Shown: piece by piece, positions 1 to 11,355 of the stretch
Layout: each line of letters starts with the position of its first letter
Position numbering within the stretch: position 1 is the stretch's first letter
NCBI RefSeq assembly: GCF_000340215.1
Contig: NW_006921533.1
Coordinates: 2,088,172-2,152,171, forward strand
DNA from: Pseudocercospora fijiensis CIRAD86
Taxonomy: Eukaryota; Ascomycota; Dothideomycetes; Mycosphaerellales; Mycosphaerellaceae
Reading direction: 5' to 3'
Length of the DNA stretch: 64,000 bases
Made by a program: the position numbers and the translations under genes
Notes under the pieces: generated by a model
The model's input: only the letters and a program-made list of their open reading frames with translations
Database searches by the model: none
Told to the model about the DNA's origin: nothing

Positions 1-23
1 ATTTTTACTGATTTTACTTCCAG

Positions 24-179
24 ATCAACCCATACATGTCCAACCCATGCCACATCGAGCTCATTCTCACTGAGGCTGAGGAGGCCGTCGCCAAGACTAC
101 CGACGTTGCCAACCGTGACCAGCACCTGTCGAGCCGTCAGCGTGCTCAGCGCCAGCGCAAGGCGATCACCGCGGCTTAA
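24..179 (+). CDS. RPL17: 60S ribosomal protein L17 (uL22), last exon only
   Basis: The window opens inside an intron: a pyrimidine-rich tract ends in CAG at 21-23 and the last exon reads from 24 in phase 0 for 51 codons to TAA at 177-179. The peptide starts [20 protein letters not shown] and ends in a basic tail ([12 protein letters not shown]), which matches the C-terminus of eukaryotic ribosomal protein L17/uL22, a large-subunit protein lining the peptide exit tunnel. The upstream exons lie outside the window, so start and full length cannot be judged. The identification rests on recognising the conserved NPYMS-PCHIE block and is strong. Confidence 0.93.
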   Translation: MNPYMSNPCHIELILTEAEEAVAKTTDVANRDQHLSSRQRAQRQRKAITAA

Positions 180-690
180 ATTAGTTCAGCGATGACGGGG
201 AGACGGCATGACATGGATGCACGAACGGAGTTTTGCAGGACCAGGCGCATGAAAGAGTTGCTCAGAGAAAGTGACTAGAAATGGGAATGCCGGAAATGGC
301 TTGCTTGTATGCAATGCGGTTTACACCAGCTGCTTCTGTTCTTTACAGCATAACGCCGCTTCATTGCGAATGAGAAAGCCTTCGGTCACGTCAGATGGGA
401 TCCGAGCAAAAACACCATTTCCATGCTTCATAATCTTGAATCTCTATCTCTATTCGGTGGAGTTCCATCCGCAGTAACGCCCATGTTCGTATCCATTCCC
501 GCTTGCGCATCATTCGCAGCGTCGTTGAATGAATTTGGATCGGTAAGAAAGCTTTCGTCGCCAGAAAAGTGCCTGTAAAGGTGGCATCTGTAAGCGACTT
601 GAATCACATCTGTGATGCAGCATCAAGCACTCGTCGTAGCAGCTATCGAATCAATCTCGCGCTCTGTATAGTATAGCACACGCCAGTCGT
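180..690. other. Intergenic region between convergent RPL17 and TFC7
   Basis: This region lies 3' of both flanking genes, so it should hold two terminators or 3' UTRs. Short open frames are present but start without splice or codon-bias support. No RNA gene or repeat was seen. Confidence 0.6.
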
Positions 691-1933
691 TCAAGCAGTG
701 GCAGCCAATGTCGTGCCCTTTTCTTGCTCTGCTTTCGCAGTCGCCTCTTCCATGGCGAAGCACCTGTCACAAACAGAAGATTACTGGTAAGTGGATCCCA
801 ACGACCAAAATGCAAGGCAAAATCCGGCAGAGCAGGTACATGTCAAAGGCATCCAGGGTAGACAATAAGAAATGAAGCATGAACTTACCATCCTCTCTCC
901 TCACCACCTTCGAGGAACGAGCAGTCTCCGTTGACCTCGCAATCCCAGCCCCCACCAACGCCTTTCCCTCTCCAACCAACGTCAGGAACGATCTCTGGCC
1001 TAGCAGGATCCCAGCCCTTGCCAGCCGCAGAACCGATGCCACGAGTGAACTTGCTTTGGGGCTTGCGAACAAACTTCGAGAAAGAGCACGTGAAGCATTT
1101 GAAGTCGTCTTCGCCTTCGTCTTCAGGCATGCAACCAGTCAGGACACGGCCGATGGCGATCATGGCTGCAGCGTGAGTGCAGATGAGAAGTGACTTTGGC
1201 TCCGACGGATCGTTGTCGGCGCGGGAGATGATGTGGCTGAGAGCATAGGCAACGCGATCGTGCAGTTGAGGTATGCTCTCGCCATTGGTGCTCGGGACGA
1301 TCGTGGTTGGAGACTCGACCAGGTTCTCAAAGTGTTCGTTCAGGACTTCAATGGTGGCAGGTTGAGGGTGATCGAAACGTGCAAGGCCATAGAATTCGCC
1401 TACGCCGCGCTCGACGTATATCTTGGGCTTGGAGTCCTTGGTGCTGCTGAGATGATCCGTGAAGGGCTTCAATGTCTGGAGACAGCGGTAGAACGGGCTG
1501 GAGTAGACGAGGTCCACAGGCGGATTCAATGTCTTGAGATGCTCTCCCAGCTCGCGAGCCTGCTTGACGCCATACGAAGCGAGCGCTGGATCGGCAACAA
1601 TTCCAGTGGGCGAGGGTACTGTCGAGTTGTAATGGCCGGTTGATGGATCCACAGACCAGTTCGATCGGTACTATTCTGGTGTTAGTATGCTTTATGAAGA
1701 GGGTACAGGGGCTGCAGTATAGTGCGACCAGGCCTGATGCGATTGCGCCCGCATCGCTCGAATTGCATGTCTTCCTCTACCGCCTCTCTCGAGGCCGCAT
1801 TCATCGCGCCTTCCCAGATCCGATCATGTGATCGCAGAGTTCGGGAGATTGGACGAAGTAGTGAAAGCGGCAAGAAGGAGACAATGAACGAAGGACTTAC
1901 TCCGTGCCGCACGACGTATATGACTTCCAACAT
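691..1933 (-). CDS. tfc7: TFIIIC subunit Tfc7-like histidine phosphatase domain protein
   Basis: Three exons on the minus strand: 1901-1933, 889-1670 and 691-763, giving 295 residues. Exon 1 encodes only 11 residues, ending in the catalytic RHG (residues 9-11) directly before a GTAAGT donor. Exon 2 resumes YRSNWSVDPSTGHYNS. Other family marks are SSPFYRCLQT, the GVGEFYG segment and LLICTHAAAM with the second catalytic histidine. The C-terminus carries GGWDCEVNGDCSFLEGGEER, typical of the filamentous-fungal proteins annotated as transcription factor TFIIIC tau55/Tfc7. In yeast Tfc7 is part of the Pol III assembly factor TFIIIC, and its phosphatase fold is thought to help complex assembly. Whether this protein has phosphatase activity is not shown by sequence. 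The last exon is short, and its acceptor (TGTGACAG) restores frame to a TGA at 691-693. Confidence 0.88.
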
Positions 1934-2448
1934 CTTGCAAGTCGTGCTGTTTCCAAAAGTGTTTGCGGTGTCGTAGGAGGAAGGATTCTTGAAAGTCCAA
2001 ATCGTCGGGTGTTTGTTGATTGTCGGGCCGAGGGTTTCCGCCGAGGAATGATGAGGTCAGCAGGCGGCCCACTCCTTTTCCTTCTTTCACTTAGCGGCAA
2101 TCACATGCAATTGAAGGCTGTCCATGGAACTCATCGTCTGGCCACGTGCAAGCTCTGTCCAATCGCGATCACATGCAGAACAGCAGCTGCCCTGCCTGCC
2201 CGCCAACCAACACGAGGATCTCAACAAGGACTCTTATGATCCAACTGACGCCTTCACCAATCTCCATTGACTGTTAGCTGTACGCCGCGAGAGACATCTT
2301 CGCAAATTTTGTCTTGGATGTAACAATGATTTCAGTCAAGTCTGCCTAAGAAGAGCTCTTTCTTTTACATTAACCCACAACATTAACAAAAGCCAAACTC
2401 GGGAAATTGCACTCAAATCTTCAAACGGCATAAAATGAACGACTCGCA
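1934..2448. other. Upstream region of tfc7 / 3' side of HMG-box gene
   Basis: About 515 bases with no supported gene. It holds the tfc7 promoter and the 3' UTR of the HMG-box gene. Overlapping short frames on both strands lack splice support. Confidence 0.5.
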
Positions 2449-4181
2449 TCAGCGACGACGAGACAGACGTCCGAAGCCACTCAATCTAGCCGCAGGAGGA
2501 GCATAATCAGGATCTTGCATGAAGCGATTCCAGTCAAAGCCCTCTGAATGCATATTCCAGTCCTCGTAGATATCGTCAAGATTGCCGGTACCGTTGTCGC
2601 CGTTACCCTCCGTACCAGACATCTGGATATCTTCAAATGCCTCGTCAGCAGGTTCAGCGTAAAAGACGTCGGCCTGCCTACGTAGTTCACGTGCCGGCGT
2701 GCCGCGTGAACGTGAACGTGATGGTGTTTGCTCACGAGAGCCTCTACCTGCGTCGATGGCTGCTTGGTACATCTGTTGTGTTGGAGTTGGAAGGTCCTGG
2801 AGGGATTCATCACGGAGGTCTTGGCTGGTGGTCCGAGATGGACCCGCCGGTGCAGAGATGAATGGCGCGGCGCTGCTTCAGAGGTCAGTCTCATAGTAAT
2901 CCAATCATTAATGCTGCATGCTTACCTAGTCATAGTGCCCGTCTTGCGTTTCTTAGTCGGTCGCTTGCCCTTTGCATTTCGTCCCTGTGGGACAAAAGCA
3001 TCGCTCTCATCTTCACCCCCAACGGGACCATCCTCGTCTTCATCCACGCTCATCTTCGAAGCTTGTCGACCTCGAGGTGTCTTCCTCGGCCTTCCCGGCC
3101 CCCTCTTCCCAGCCTGACGAGGATAATCGGCCGAACCCTCCGCCCTCAGTCTCCGCTGCTCCATATTGTATTCATAAGCACCGCATTTACAATCAACAGT
3201 CCCAAACTGTTGCTTGAATTTAGCCCCCGGATCATATTTATAACCAGGATGGAGCCTCTCATGCTCCCTCTTCGCCTTCTCAGCCTTTTGTTCCCAGAAC
3301 TTCCTTTCAGCATCAGGAAGTTCCGCCCACCACTTGCCCAAAAGTCTGGAAATTTCTGGCGCTCCTGTACCTTGATATCGGCCTTCTCTTTCGAGGTGCC
3401 TGATGGCATCGTTGTGCATGGCAGAACGATACATGATCCAGGCATTGGGAGGACGCTTGGTCTCCTCTTTACGATTGACGAAACAGGTGCAGGGTCGGAT
3501 TATACTTGATTTGTGGACAGTTCCGGGATCTTCTCTGTCTTCTTTACCGTGAGCGTCGATTGCGGCTTGTGGAATCGATGCTGGATCTGCGAAAGGTTTT
3601 GTGTTTGGCCCTTGGGTTGGGGTTGGTGGATTTGGTCTTCTTCTAGGCGGCCCTGTCGGAGTGGCGAGATTCGACGGTTGGAAGTTATCGAATGCAGAAA
3701 TACCGTAAGGGTTTTCGATCGGGATAATAAATCCTAGGTGGGAGACCTGGATATCTGCCTTTATATACCAGCCTACAGTGCTAGAATGCTCCGCGACGAA
3801 AGGCTCTCGAGTCGTGAAAGTAGAGAAAGTCGGCAATTGTGGCGGATTATAATCGGAAGATTCTGTGAGCTGATCAAACGTTGGGAACTGCTGATTACTG
3901 ACATGCGGCAGGGGCTGTCCGGCTTGGTTGTAATATGCACGAGATCCTGTTCCTTGAGCTGCTGGCTCGTTGTAGCCCCCCGTAAATGGCGTTCGGGCGG
4001 TGAAGTCCGCCTGTCCCGTCCGCAGACTGTTGGTGTGACCTTGCTGGATGTTGCTAGTGGTTGATTCATCCTCGGTATTGAAGCCATTAGAGGCGTCACT
4101 GTCCAAGAGTGCTGGGTCGAGTGTTGGGTCAAGGGCTCGACCGTTGGTGAAGTCGTAACCACCATATCCACGTTGTTCCAT
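2449..4181 (-). CDS. HMG-box transcription regulator with AT-hook
   Basis: Two exons, 2926-4181 and 2449-2872, joined by a 53-nt intron (GTAAGC...GAAGCAG, phase 2) give 559 residues. The ATG at 4179-4181 (MEQRGYGGYDFTNG) is preferred over an upstream in-frame ATG at 4253, because it is followed by typical low-complexity regulator sequence and preceded by leader-like sequence. Residues about 242-318 form an HMG box (KRPPNAWIMYRSAMHND... LLGKWWAELPDAERKFW... YKYDPG). It resembles the sequence-specific Ste11/MATA_HMG class, in which single HMG boxes bind DNA and drive mating or sexual development genes. A GPGRPRKTPRGR AT-hook follows, then acidic and basic stretches. The N-terminal 240 residues are disordered, rich in N, Q, P and T. 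No MAT locus neighbours (APN2, SLA2) are visible, so calling it a mating-type gene is unsupported; a Ste11/FMF-1-like role is inference. Confidence 0.82.
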
Positions 4182-7100
4182 CTTTGACCAGTGAACAATC
4201 CTACCTGTCAATGAGTCCTGGATGCCTCTCCTGTGAACGAGACTGGTAATCACGATTTCTGGCAGCAGGGCTATGGAAGAACTACTTTCCAGTGCTCATG
4301 GTATTCAACCATCAAAGAAGAACGCCGGATCCGTCTACATCTTAGAACCTTCATTGTTTTCGGTGATGGGGCAACACATTGTCCACCTCCGCGTAATGGT
4401 TTGAAGCCGGCCGGATCAGGTAGTGGAGACAAGGAAGAACATGATCTTTCTGTCGAGTTTCATCGAAGACAAAGAAAGTCGACAATGTCAAAGCAGTATA
4501 TCAATAAGTTGGGTAATATGAGCTTGCACGATGGACCTTGCCTTGATCAGGTCGGCTCATCGAGATGCGAGTATTATTCACCATTTTGGAGATTGCCCTA
4601 CCCTGCTCACAGCAGCATGAGAGGCTTTCTCACCTAGGTATATCCACCACTATAGGGTCACCATTGCTCTTGATGCTTCGAGGCGGCGGTTCGGGTTGAT
4701 CGATTGTCGAATTGCGAACGGGGCGAGTTCAATGACATTTCCTGTGTTGAAATTCGCTGCAATGAGTCGCCGAAGTGTTCAACACATCACGGGATAGGAG
4801 TTGATCAGTAAATGGGATTAGCAAAAGTGTCCGCACGAAAGCCTCAGAACGGCGAGTGAATATGGCAACTGGTATCATCATGAAGAGAGATAGAAGTAGT
4901 GAGAGAGACGCGCATACCAACATGAAGAGACAGTGAGATCGAGCGGCACCTCTCACGCAGGTGGGCTTGCAGAAGCAATAGCAGGTGAGTGAGGAAAGAT
5001 AGAGAATCCCCAACGAAGAGAAGAGACCCCCAGACCTATAATAATATGACACCTTCTCGTATTCGTCGTATTACCCACGGTCTACCGATGTGTCGTGCTG
5101 CTTTCCTCTTTTGATTCTCGGTGTCCTAATACGGAAGTTACCAAGCACAACTCCTCATTCTTGGCTGCAGTCTGGTTTGTGCTTCAGCGACCAGTAATGA
5201 GCTGCCGGAGGACAGTCCGCTGAGACGGTATTGCAAGGTGACCATGAGGATCCTGATAGTAATCTGTGCACTCTGACGTTACAGGAATTGACACGCGCCC
5301 GAGTTTCTCCAGATACAAAGAAATAGCATCGGCGGAAGGAGAAGTCGTTGTCCAGGAATGAAGCTCGGTGATTTGTTCGGGGACTGCCGCCGCTAGCTCA
5401 TGGCTTCTTGGCATCTGATCGGCACTTCCGCCCCGCTCTGCTTACGCTTCTCTCCGTCATCACTCAAGCCATCCTAGCTGCAACGCATTGCGCAGTCAGC
5501 CCCGGCGGCTCACCATTTGTGCATTACCATAGCCACATATCAAGATGAACATCCAGGCGCATGTTTTGGGTCGTCTGAGGCAAAAACAATCGTAGAGCGT
5601 GGACACCCGGATGTAAGCAGGCGCATGGGATTCTGTTAGGCTGCTCGTTGTCCGTATTGCCGTTCTCGCTGGACACACTGTGTTCGGTATTCCCAAATAT
5701 TCTCAAAGACATGCAAACAGTGGCAAAGCCACGCTCCTCGTCCACATCGGTCGTAACGTTGACCACTTCAGGACACTTCGAAATGCCTTTGCAAATGACT
5801 TCGCACATCCATGAACAGGCATCATTTGCGTTCAGTGTGACCGCGCCTTCTTGTCTGTCCTGCTGATTAGTGGAGTACGGTGCAGCGTGCTTGTATGCCT
5901 CTGCGAAGCGTCGCTGGCTAAAGAGCTGTTGAATCCCGAGAGATCGCGCCTTGATCACTTCAGCTGTAGAATATACTTCATTTCATGTCGCGCAGTTGAA
6001 AAGTGCATTCTTGCCCAATCCGCAGTTCCAAATAGGTGGACCTGGCTGTAGTTCTCGGGGTTGAAGCACGCAAAATTGCCTTCTGTGCACTGCGAGACGC
6101 TTACTCGTGTCTGTGGTTAGCTTGTCATCAAGTTACTTCAGCAGTGAGAGTCTCTCGGCATGCCCTTAGACCACGCTGAGGTCAGCTGCAAAGTCCATTA
6201 AGATGCACGTTGGGTTACTCGCGAGCCAGTCGGCCACAGTGCCAAACAAAAGAATCGCATGGACTGCAACTCCTGTTCGATACGTGGTGCCGTATTTTCG
6301 CGCACGTCAACCCTGCCGCCACGCCATCCAGCGCGTGGTATTGCTGGAGACTAGAATGCTTGGATAGCTCGCAACGCCCAAGAGTTGCTTCGAAATGCGC
6401 GTCTTGCTGGGGGCCTAGCAGAAATAGTTATTGGTGTTTGGCATTACAGTGCTGGCGGTTGTGATGTTACTGCTTTCTTGCAGGAAGCACGACGCATAAC
6501 GCTACAGGCGCCGTATTTGTGCCCAAAGCGCTTGGAGCTGTTGCCAGCATCCGAACAGCTGGAGCTGCCTCCCAGGATCATCGCGACAGATCACAGAGAT
6601 CGATGCCATAGCATGTGGTGGTATGGCTTTTGACTGGACGTCCGGCATGCGCTCCGTCTTCTTGGCCTGGTGGGTGGCATGTGAAAATTGGAGGACTATT
6701 TCCTGCTTTGGTGGTAATTCTTCCAAGTAATGGTCCTGCTGGCGTGTCATGCAGCCTGTGTTGGGACTTGCTGTGCTTTAGCGACGGCGTCCGAGACACG
6801 CACGGCATCTTCTCCAACCTTGATCTGCGACTCGGCGTGAGCTGGGAAAAGTACAGCAAGAGGAAGAAGAGGCTCGGATTCCTCGGAAGACCTGCATCAG
6901 CCCCTGACAATGATCATGTCAGGAACGTGCACACCCTGCGAATCTGCTTTATCATGGATGAACCTTCGGGGGCGCAGATGTTCGACTCAAGCCTACCATG
7001 TCGGCCTCGTAGCGGCAGCGATGCGGTTGATGACACGGTTGACAACACCGGACTGGCGTCAAACACACACCAACACGCGCAGAGTTTCTTGGTTCTTTCT

Positions 7101-7290
7101 CGAAACGCAAGCTGAAACTGCTACTATATGGTATTGACTAATGTCTGCTATTCCCTTACCGACTTAGCTACCTCTACCGGCGCTCCTCGCACATCGTGAG
7201 CTCTTGGGTTTTGCAGGATATCACCAGTGGACTTATCATGCATTGTGCCTATCATTTCTCCCATCTGCGGTAAGGGCACGCTGCATCCTC
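4182..7290. other. Gene-poor 3.1-kb region
   Basis: No convincing gene was found. Open frames here are short, mostly start from non-ATG codons and show no domain. The best candidate is a minus-strand exon at 5524-5963, listed separately. The right part should include the promoter and possible 5' exons of the membrane-protein gene; a clean acceptor (TTTTGCAG) sits just before 7217. No long repeat or transposon protein was recognised. Confidence 0.5.
5524..5963 (-). pseudogene. Possible exon of an unrecognised or decayed gene
   Basis: A minus-strand frame begins right after a good acceptor (TATTCTACAG, cutting at 5964) and runs 145 codons to 5524 with fairly coding-like codon use. It has no starting ATG in frame. 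A stop lies just upstream at about 5983-5985, inside what would be the intron. The peptide (..ANDACSWMCEVICKGISKC..) shows no family I know. A possible next exon at 5184-5414 would need a frame change to join. Either a spliced gene whose 5' exon I could not place, or a remnant. Confidence 0.25.
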
Positions 7291-8911
7291 ATGAACACGT
7301 TCACAGCAAGCTGCGGGATTACTCGAAACGCCTCGACTTTGCGTGTACCTAATAATTCTACCAGTCCAGCTGTAGCGGCTGCATATACGCCAGAGACGAC
7401 ATCATTAGAGAACGAACGCACTGGAGAAAGTTTACAATACGAGATTGAGGACCAAGAACAAGAAACATCTACGAACACTGTCCGAGAGCGAGAGACCATG
7501 GCAGAGAAGGCAGCTCTTGAGAGAGACCAAGCTACTGAGCGAAGCCTGAGCGAGAACCTCCAGACAGCAGTTGAGCAAGAACGCGTGAACCAAGAGAGGG
7601 AGCGCACACGCGAATTCTTCGACGCTCGAGAAACGACAGACCCGGAAAAGGAAGCAATACAGCAAGACGTCCAGAATAAACACTTGAGCTTAGCATCAAA
7701 CTCAGATTGGCATAAACGAGAATCGATAGAGACCGCGCCGCGCGCGTCTACAGTACTATCAGACTCAGCCAGCGAAACTAGCCAGACTGGTGATGATGAT
7801 TCGAAGCTGGACGGTCAAGATAGTAGACCTGGTGGGAGGAGTCGAGTGACTTTGGCAGTTCCAGATGACGATCCAAACGCTAGAAGGCCGACGCACAGCA
7901 GAGGAGATACAGTTGCCTCTGGTATCACGGTGGCGTCCTCGAGGAGAAGCGCAAGAAGCATGCCGTCGTTGCGTAGGAGGGAGACGAAGCTTGCGCAAAA
8001 GAAGGCACACCCATGGCAGCATTTGGGTAAGTCTGTCCGCTAAGTAATGAGAGTGCTGAGCTGATCGCATATATCCAGGTATAACGCTCGGGCTACCCAT
8101 GATTTTGCTGTTCGATCTTGTAGTACCTTGCATCATTTACTACGTCTGGTTCGACCATCATCGACGAAAACGAGACAGGCAGTGCCAGCGCGAACAGGGT
8201 GGCACTGACGGCTGCTCGATTCCTCTTCTGAATTACGACAGAGATATCCTGGGCTATGCGATCATCTCCTTCGGCTTTGGCGAGTTGTGGATCCTTATCG
8301 CGCGAGTGCACCGCCTTTGGGTGCATCGCGAGGCATGCGCACCGCTCTTGTCGCGATCCCGATGGGAGCTAGATGCCACAAGTTGGGTGTATGGCGTAGC
8401 CTTGATCATGGGCTTGATTCCTTTCGTGGTGGGAAGTGAGCTGGAGATCCCCCAGCTATACCTGTACTCGCCCAGCTTCATCATGGCTTTCCTTGGCGCG
8501 CTCATGGTCTTGACCACTTTGGTGCCTATCAAAATTCCAATTGGCATCAACTCTCATGCGCGAGGTTCGAGGATCCGACCATTCATCTACTACGCCGCAG
8601 AAGACTTCATCGCAGTCGACGGACTTCAGGATCGAGAATTCCGGGTCCGGTACAACGATCGGTATGAGACCAATCGAAGATTCAGGCGCTTCTTCGTGTA
8701 CCTGACCTTGTTCTGGATATGGGGTGTGATCGTGTACATCGGATGTGCAAGCGCCATCATCTGGAACCTGGAATTCCATTATGCATTTGGCTTGATATTT
8801 GGAATATTGTTTACTTGGATTTTCGTGTGGGCCGGGATGACAGCCATCTGGGTCAAACGGGAAATGAAGGCGGAGCATGAGGAGTATGAGAAGGACGAGG
8901 TTGAAGCATAA
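7291..8911 (+). CDS. Fungal six-helix membrane protein, function unknown
   Basis: Two exons, 7291-8026 and 8079-8911, with a 52-nt intron (GTAAGT...ATATCCAG) that joins QHLG to ITLGLPM in frame; 522 residues. ATG 7291 is the first in-frame ATG, but the frame is open upstream to an acceptor near 7216, so a 5' exon is possible. Residues 1-245 are hydrophilic and charged, rich in E, R, S and T, with an ERERET..ERDQATER coiled-coil-like segment. The C-terminal half carries about six hydrophobic helices, for example IILLFDLVVPCIIYY-like, VALIMGLIPFVV, FIMAFLGALMVLTTLV, LTLFWIWGVIVYIG and IFGILFTWIFVW. It ends with a charged tail, ..KDEVEA. The layout (cytosolic N-terminal half, membrane C-terminal half) is visible; the family is not one I can name. 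Confidence 0.8.
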
Positions 8912-9911
8912 TGTGTAGGCAGAAGTCAGTGGTGCATCGATGTCCGATGAAGCTCCCAGAAATGACGCTGGTATGACAGACTTGTGGTCAAAGCACGAAG
9001 AGTTCTAATTAATATTCGGGTGCGGAGGACTCTCGGGTCCACGGGCATGGGCATGGGCATGGGCATGGGCATTCAAGCATGGTGGAGAGCGGTCGTGCGT
9101 TGCTTGTTCGAGCTCAGCTGTGCGAGCATTCGTCCAAAGGTCTTGGGCTGCTGGATTCATCAATAATGCGCTGTCCAGACTTGACCGCATCCCTGAGCAG
9201 TGAGCATGTATTCTAGCTTTTCACCCCCGAAAGTTCCATGAACGAAGTTTATTCTAGTTCAAGAGATCTGATCCTTTGCTTCATATTTGTGGCCCGCAGC
9301 TGAAGCTGGCCACTGCGCACTGGTGTGACGACATCAGACAGCTGCTCCTGACCGCACCCTACACAGGCTACACTCAAGCCTGTCTTTGCATCCACGCGTC
9401 GAGCGCCCATCACGCACTGAACTAGGATGGAGGCACAGGGCTCTGTTATAAGCCATCGCCATCTTCGACTGTCTCCATTCTCCCCCGGATAGGTCGGACC
9501 GAACGTTTTGCCTCTGCAGACGGTAAGAAGAGATAGACACGCCGCATGTGGTTGGAAAGTGGAGAGCGTGACCACAGGCGACCAGATAAGAGCTTGGCCA
9601 TCGCCCGCTGTGAGACGTGGGCAATTGGAGATACACAGGTACGTGACCACCCACACCTCTTCCTTCACTGCCGCGCTTGCCAGCCTGTGTTGGTGACTCG
9701 ATTGTCTCGCGCCTTCTCGCACTGTGAAAGAATATAAGAACCTGGCTGACAAGCCACTTCCAGGATAGCTCACGCCTTACGCCATATTGGGTGACAGCTG
9801 GGTAGACATTGCGTGACGTCCGGCTCAACGAAAATCCAATATTTGATCCTCTCGCTTCACTATCACAAATCAGACTTGTTATCAGACAAGCACGACATCG
9901 ACATCAACATC
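8912..9911. other. Intergenic kilobase with GGGCAT hexanucleotide repeat
   Basis: Holds the 3' side of the membrane-protein gene and the promoter of the GNAT gene. It contains five near-perfect tandem copies of a GGGCAT hexamer at about 9042-9072. Frames here start from non-ATG codons and are not credible genes. Confidence 0.6.
9042..9072 (+). repeat. (GGGCAT)5 microsatellite
   Basis: Five consecutive GGGCAT units, the last ending GGGCATT, lie 130 bases after the membrane-protein stop codon. Seen directly; likely length-variable between strains. Confidence 0.9.
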
Positions 9912-10706
9912 ATGGGCCAATCCGAGTTCGTCGACTGCATCCGTCCTCTCGGCGAACGACTCAAGCACTACGATCCCAAGCGCTCGCCAACCGACCAACC
10001 CGACAACGATGCCATCTACGAAACCGACCCAGCAAGAGCCGTCCCCGAAGCCTTCATTGACGCCATGATCGTTCGCGAAGAAGTCTACGTGAAAGAGCAG
10101 AACGTCCCAGTCGAAAATGAGCTCGACGAAGACGATCCAAGAAGCTTTCATTGGGTCGCATACGCCTCCATACCAGCCAAGGCCAACACGAACGGCAACG
10201 GCGAGAGAAAATCAAGCAACAGCACCAAAATTCCTATCGGCACAATTCGTCTCGTACCACCACCACATACCCCACACCCTACTCCAAGAGGTAGTGACTC
10301 CCCACAATCAACCCACGACGAACCGATCAATGAACCATACATCAAACTGGGCAGATTAGCAGTCATAAAAGAATTTAGGAAAGCAGGAATCTCAAAGCTG
10401 CTGATCGATACGGCTTTGAACTTCGCCCGCGAACACCCTTATGAAGTCGGCCCACAACTCGACCCAACACAAATGGAGGCACTCAAGAAAGGACTTGGTG
10501 TTAGTTTCAAAGGCCTAGTTCTCGTACATTCTCAGACTGGTGTGCAGAAAGTCTGGAGAAAGTATGGTTTTGAGACGGATGAAAGTATGGGTGAGTGGGA
10601 CGAGGAAGGGATACCTCATGTGGCTATGTGGAAGAGGGTTGATGTCAGCGATGCGAGGAGGAAGAGCAAAATTTGGATGGGTGGGCCTGGATCGATGATT
10701 CCTTGA
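9912..10706 (+). CDS. GNAT-family N-acetyltransferase
   Basis: Single exon from the first in-frame ATG (9912, ATCATGGGC context) to TGA; 264 residues. The open frame extends upstream to 9813 but only from a GTG. The N-terminal part carries MIVREEVYVKEQNVP and DEDDPRSFHWVAY, and the core has KLGRLAVIKEFRKAGISKLL, which is the beta4/alpha3 acetyl-CoA pyrophosphate-binding signature of GNAT enzymes. VHSQTGVQKVWRKYGFE is the usual final strand-helix pair, with the Y/F-G-F motif. The pattern resembles YjcF/ElaA-like acyltransferases. About 50 residues of S/T/P-rich insert (STKIPIGTIRLVPPPHTPHP...) interrupt the fold between strands. Substrate unknown; transfers an acetyl group from acetyl-CoA, probably in the cytosol. 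Confidence 0.85.
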   Translation: MGQSEFVDCIRPLGERLKHYDPKRSPTDQPDNDAIYETDPARAVPEAFIDAMIVREEVYVKEQNVPVENELDEDDPRSFHWVAYASIPAKANTNGNGERKSSNSTKIPIGTIRLVPPPHTPHPTPRGSDSPQSTHDEPINEPYIKLGRLAVIKEFRKAGISKLLIDTALNFAREHPYEVGPQLDPTQMEALKKGLGVSFKGLVLVHSQTGVQKVWRKYGFETDESMGEWDEEGIPHVAMWKRVDVSDARRKSKIWMGGPGSMIP

Positions 10707-11355
10707 GGAGAGGATGAGTTGCGGTCTACGAGCAATGTGAGGAGAATGGGTGGGAAATGAGCTCTGGATAGATCGGGGCAATTGGGAATGGAGTGGATGG
10801 GAGGGACTTGTCTTTGCGGTTCCCTCGTTGGCATGATACAGGGCGTTGAGGAATATGGTTATACCCCGGTAGTTGGAAGTGATTTGATCAATTTTGATGA
10901 TAGTACTGCCCATGAAAAGTCATAAGTCGTGAATCGCGTCCCAAGATATCGTTCCCCATCGCGCGTGTCCCCCAATTGCATAGCATCATCACTCTGAGAT
11001 TCTATGAAGCTCTGGCACTGATGCGCCGGTATGCATCTGCCACCGGCTGCGATGGCGAAGGACAGAGCGATGCCTCCTGCGCTTTACGGAAAACTGTATC
11101 TAGTCCGAGGGAGGAGCTTTCGTGGGCCTATGCCTGCCGGCCTGGTGGCCGCGTACTCAAATGTACTCGCGCATAGATGTAGCTCAAGTCTTTATGGACG
11201 GCTGCTCCCATCGCCGGCACAAGCATCTTCTCGGGCTCCATGGCATGGTCCAACCTGCTTGTCCAGATTCTTTGGGCAGCACAACGCAGTGAACTACCAG
11301 CCAGAGGCAACCAGGATCGGTTATTTGATCATCTTCTGGCTGCATAAAATCTCGA
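10707..11355. other. Convergent intergenic region
   Basis: The 3' sides of the GNAT gene and the F-box-like gene face each other here. No gene, RNA or repeat was recognised. Confidence 0.5.

Noticed and set aside
2449..4181. Mating-type (MAT1-2) locus
   Set aside because: HMG box is of related class, but none of the usual flanking genes is present and the protein architecture (559 residues, AT-hook) does not fit MAT1-2-1.
4729..5052. Minus-strand frame with hydrophobic stretches (possible membrane protein)
   Set aside because: Cysteine/leucine-rich peptide arises from a pyrimidine-biased tract; no splice signals, domain or coding-like third positions.
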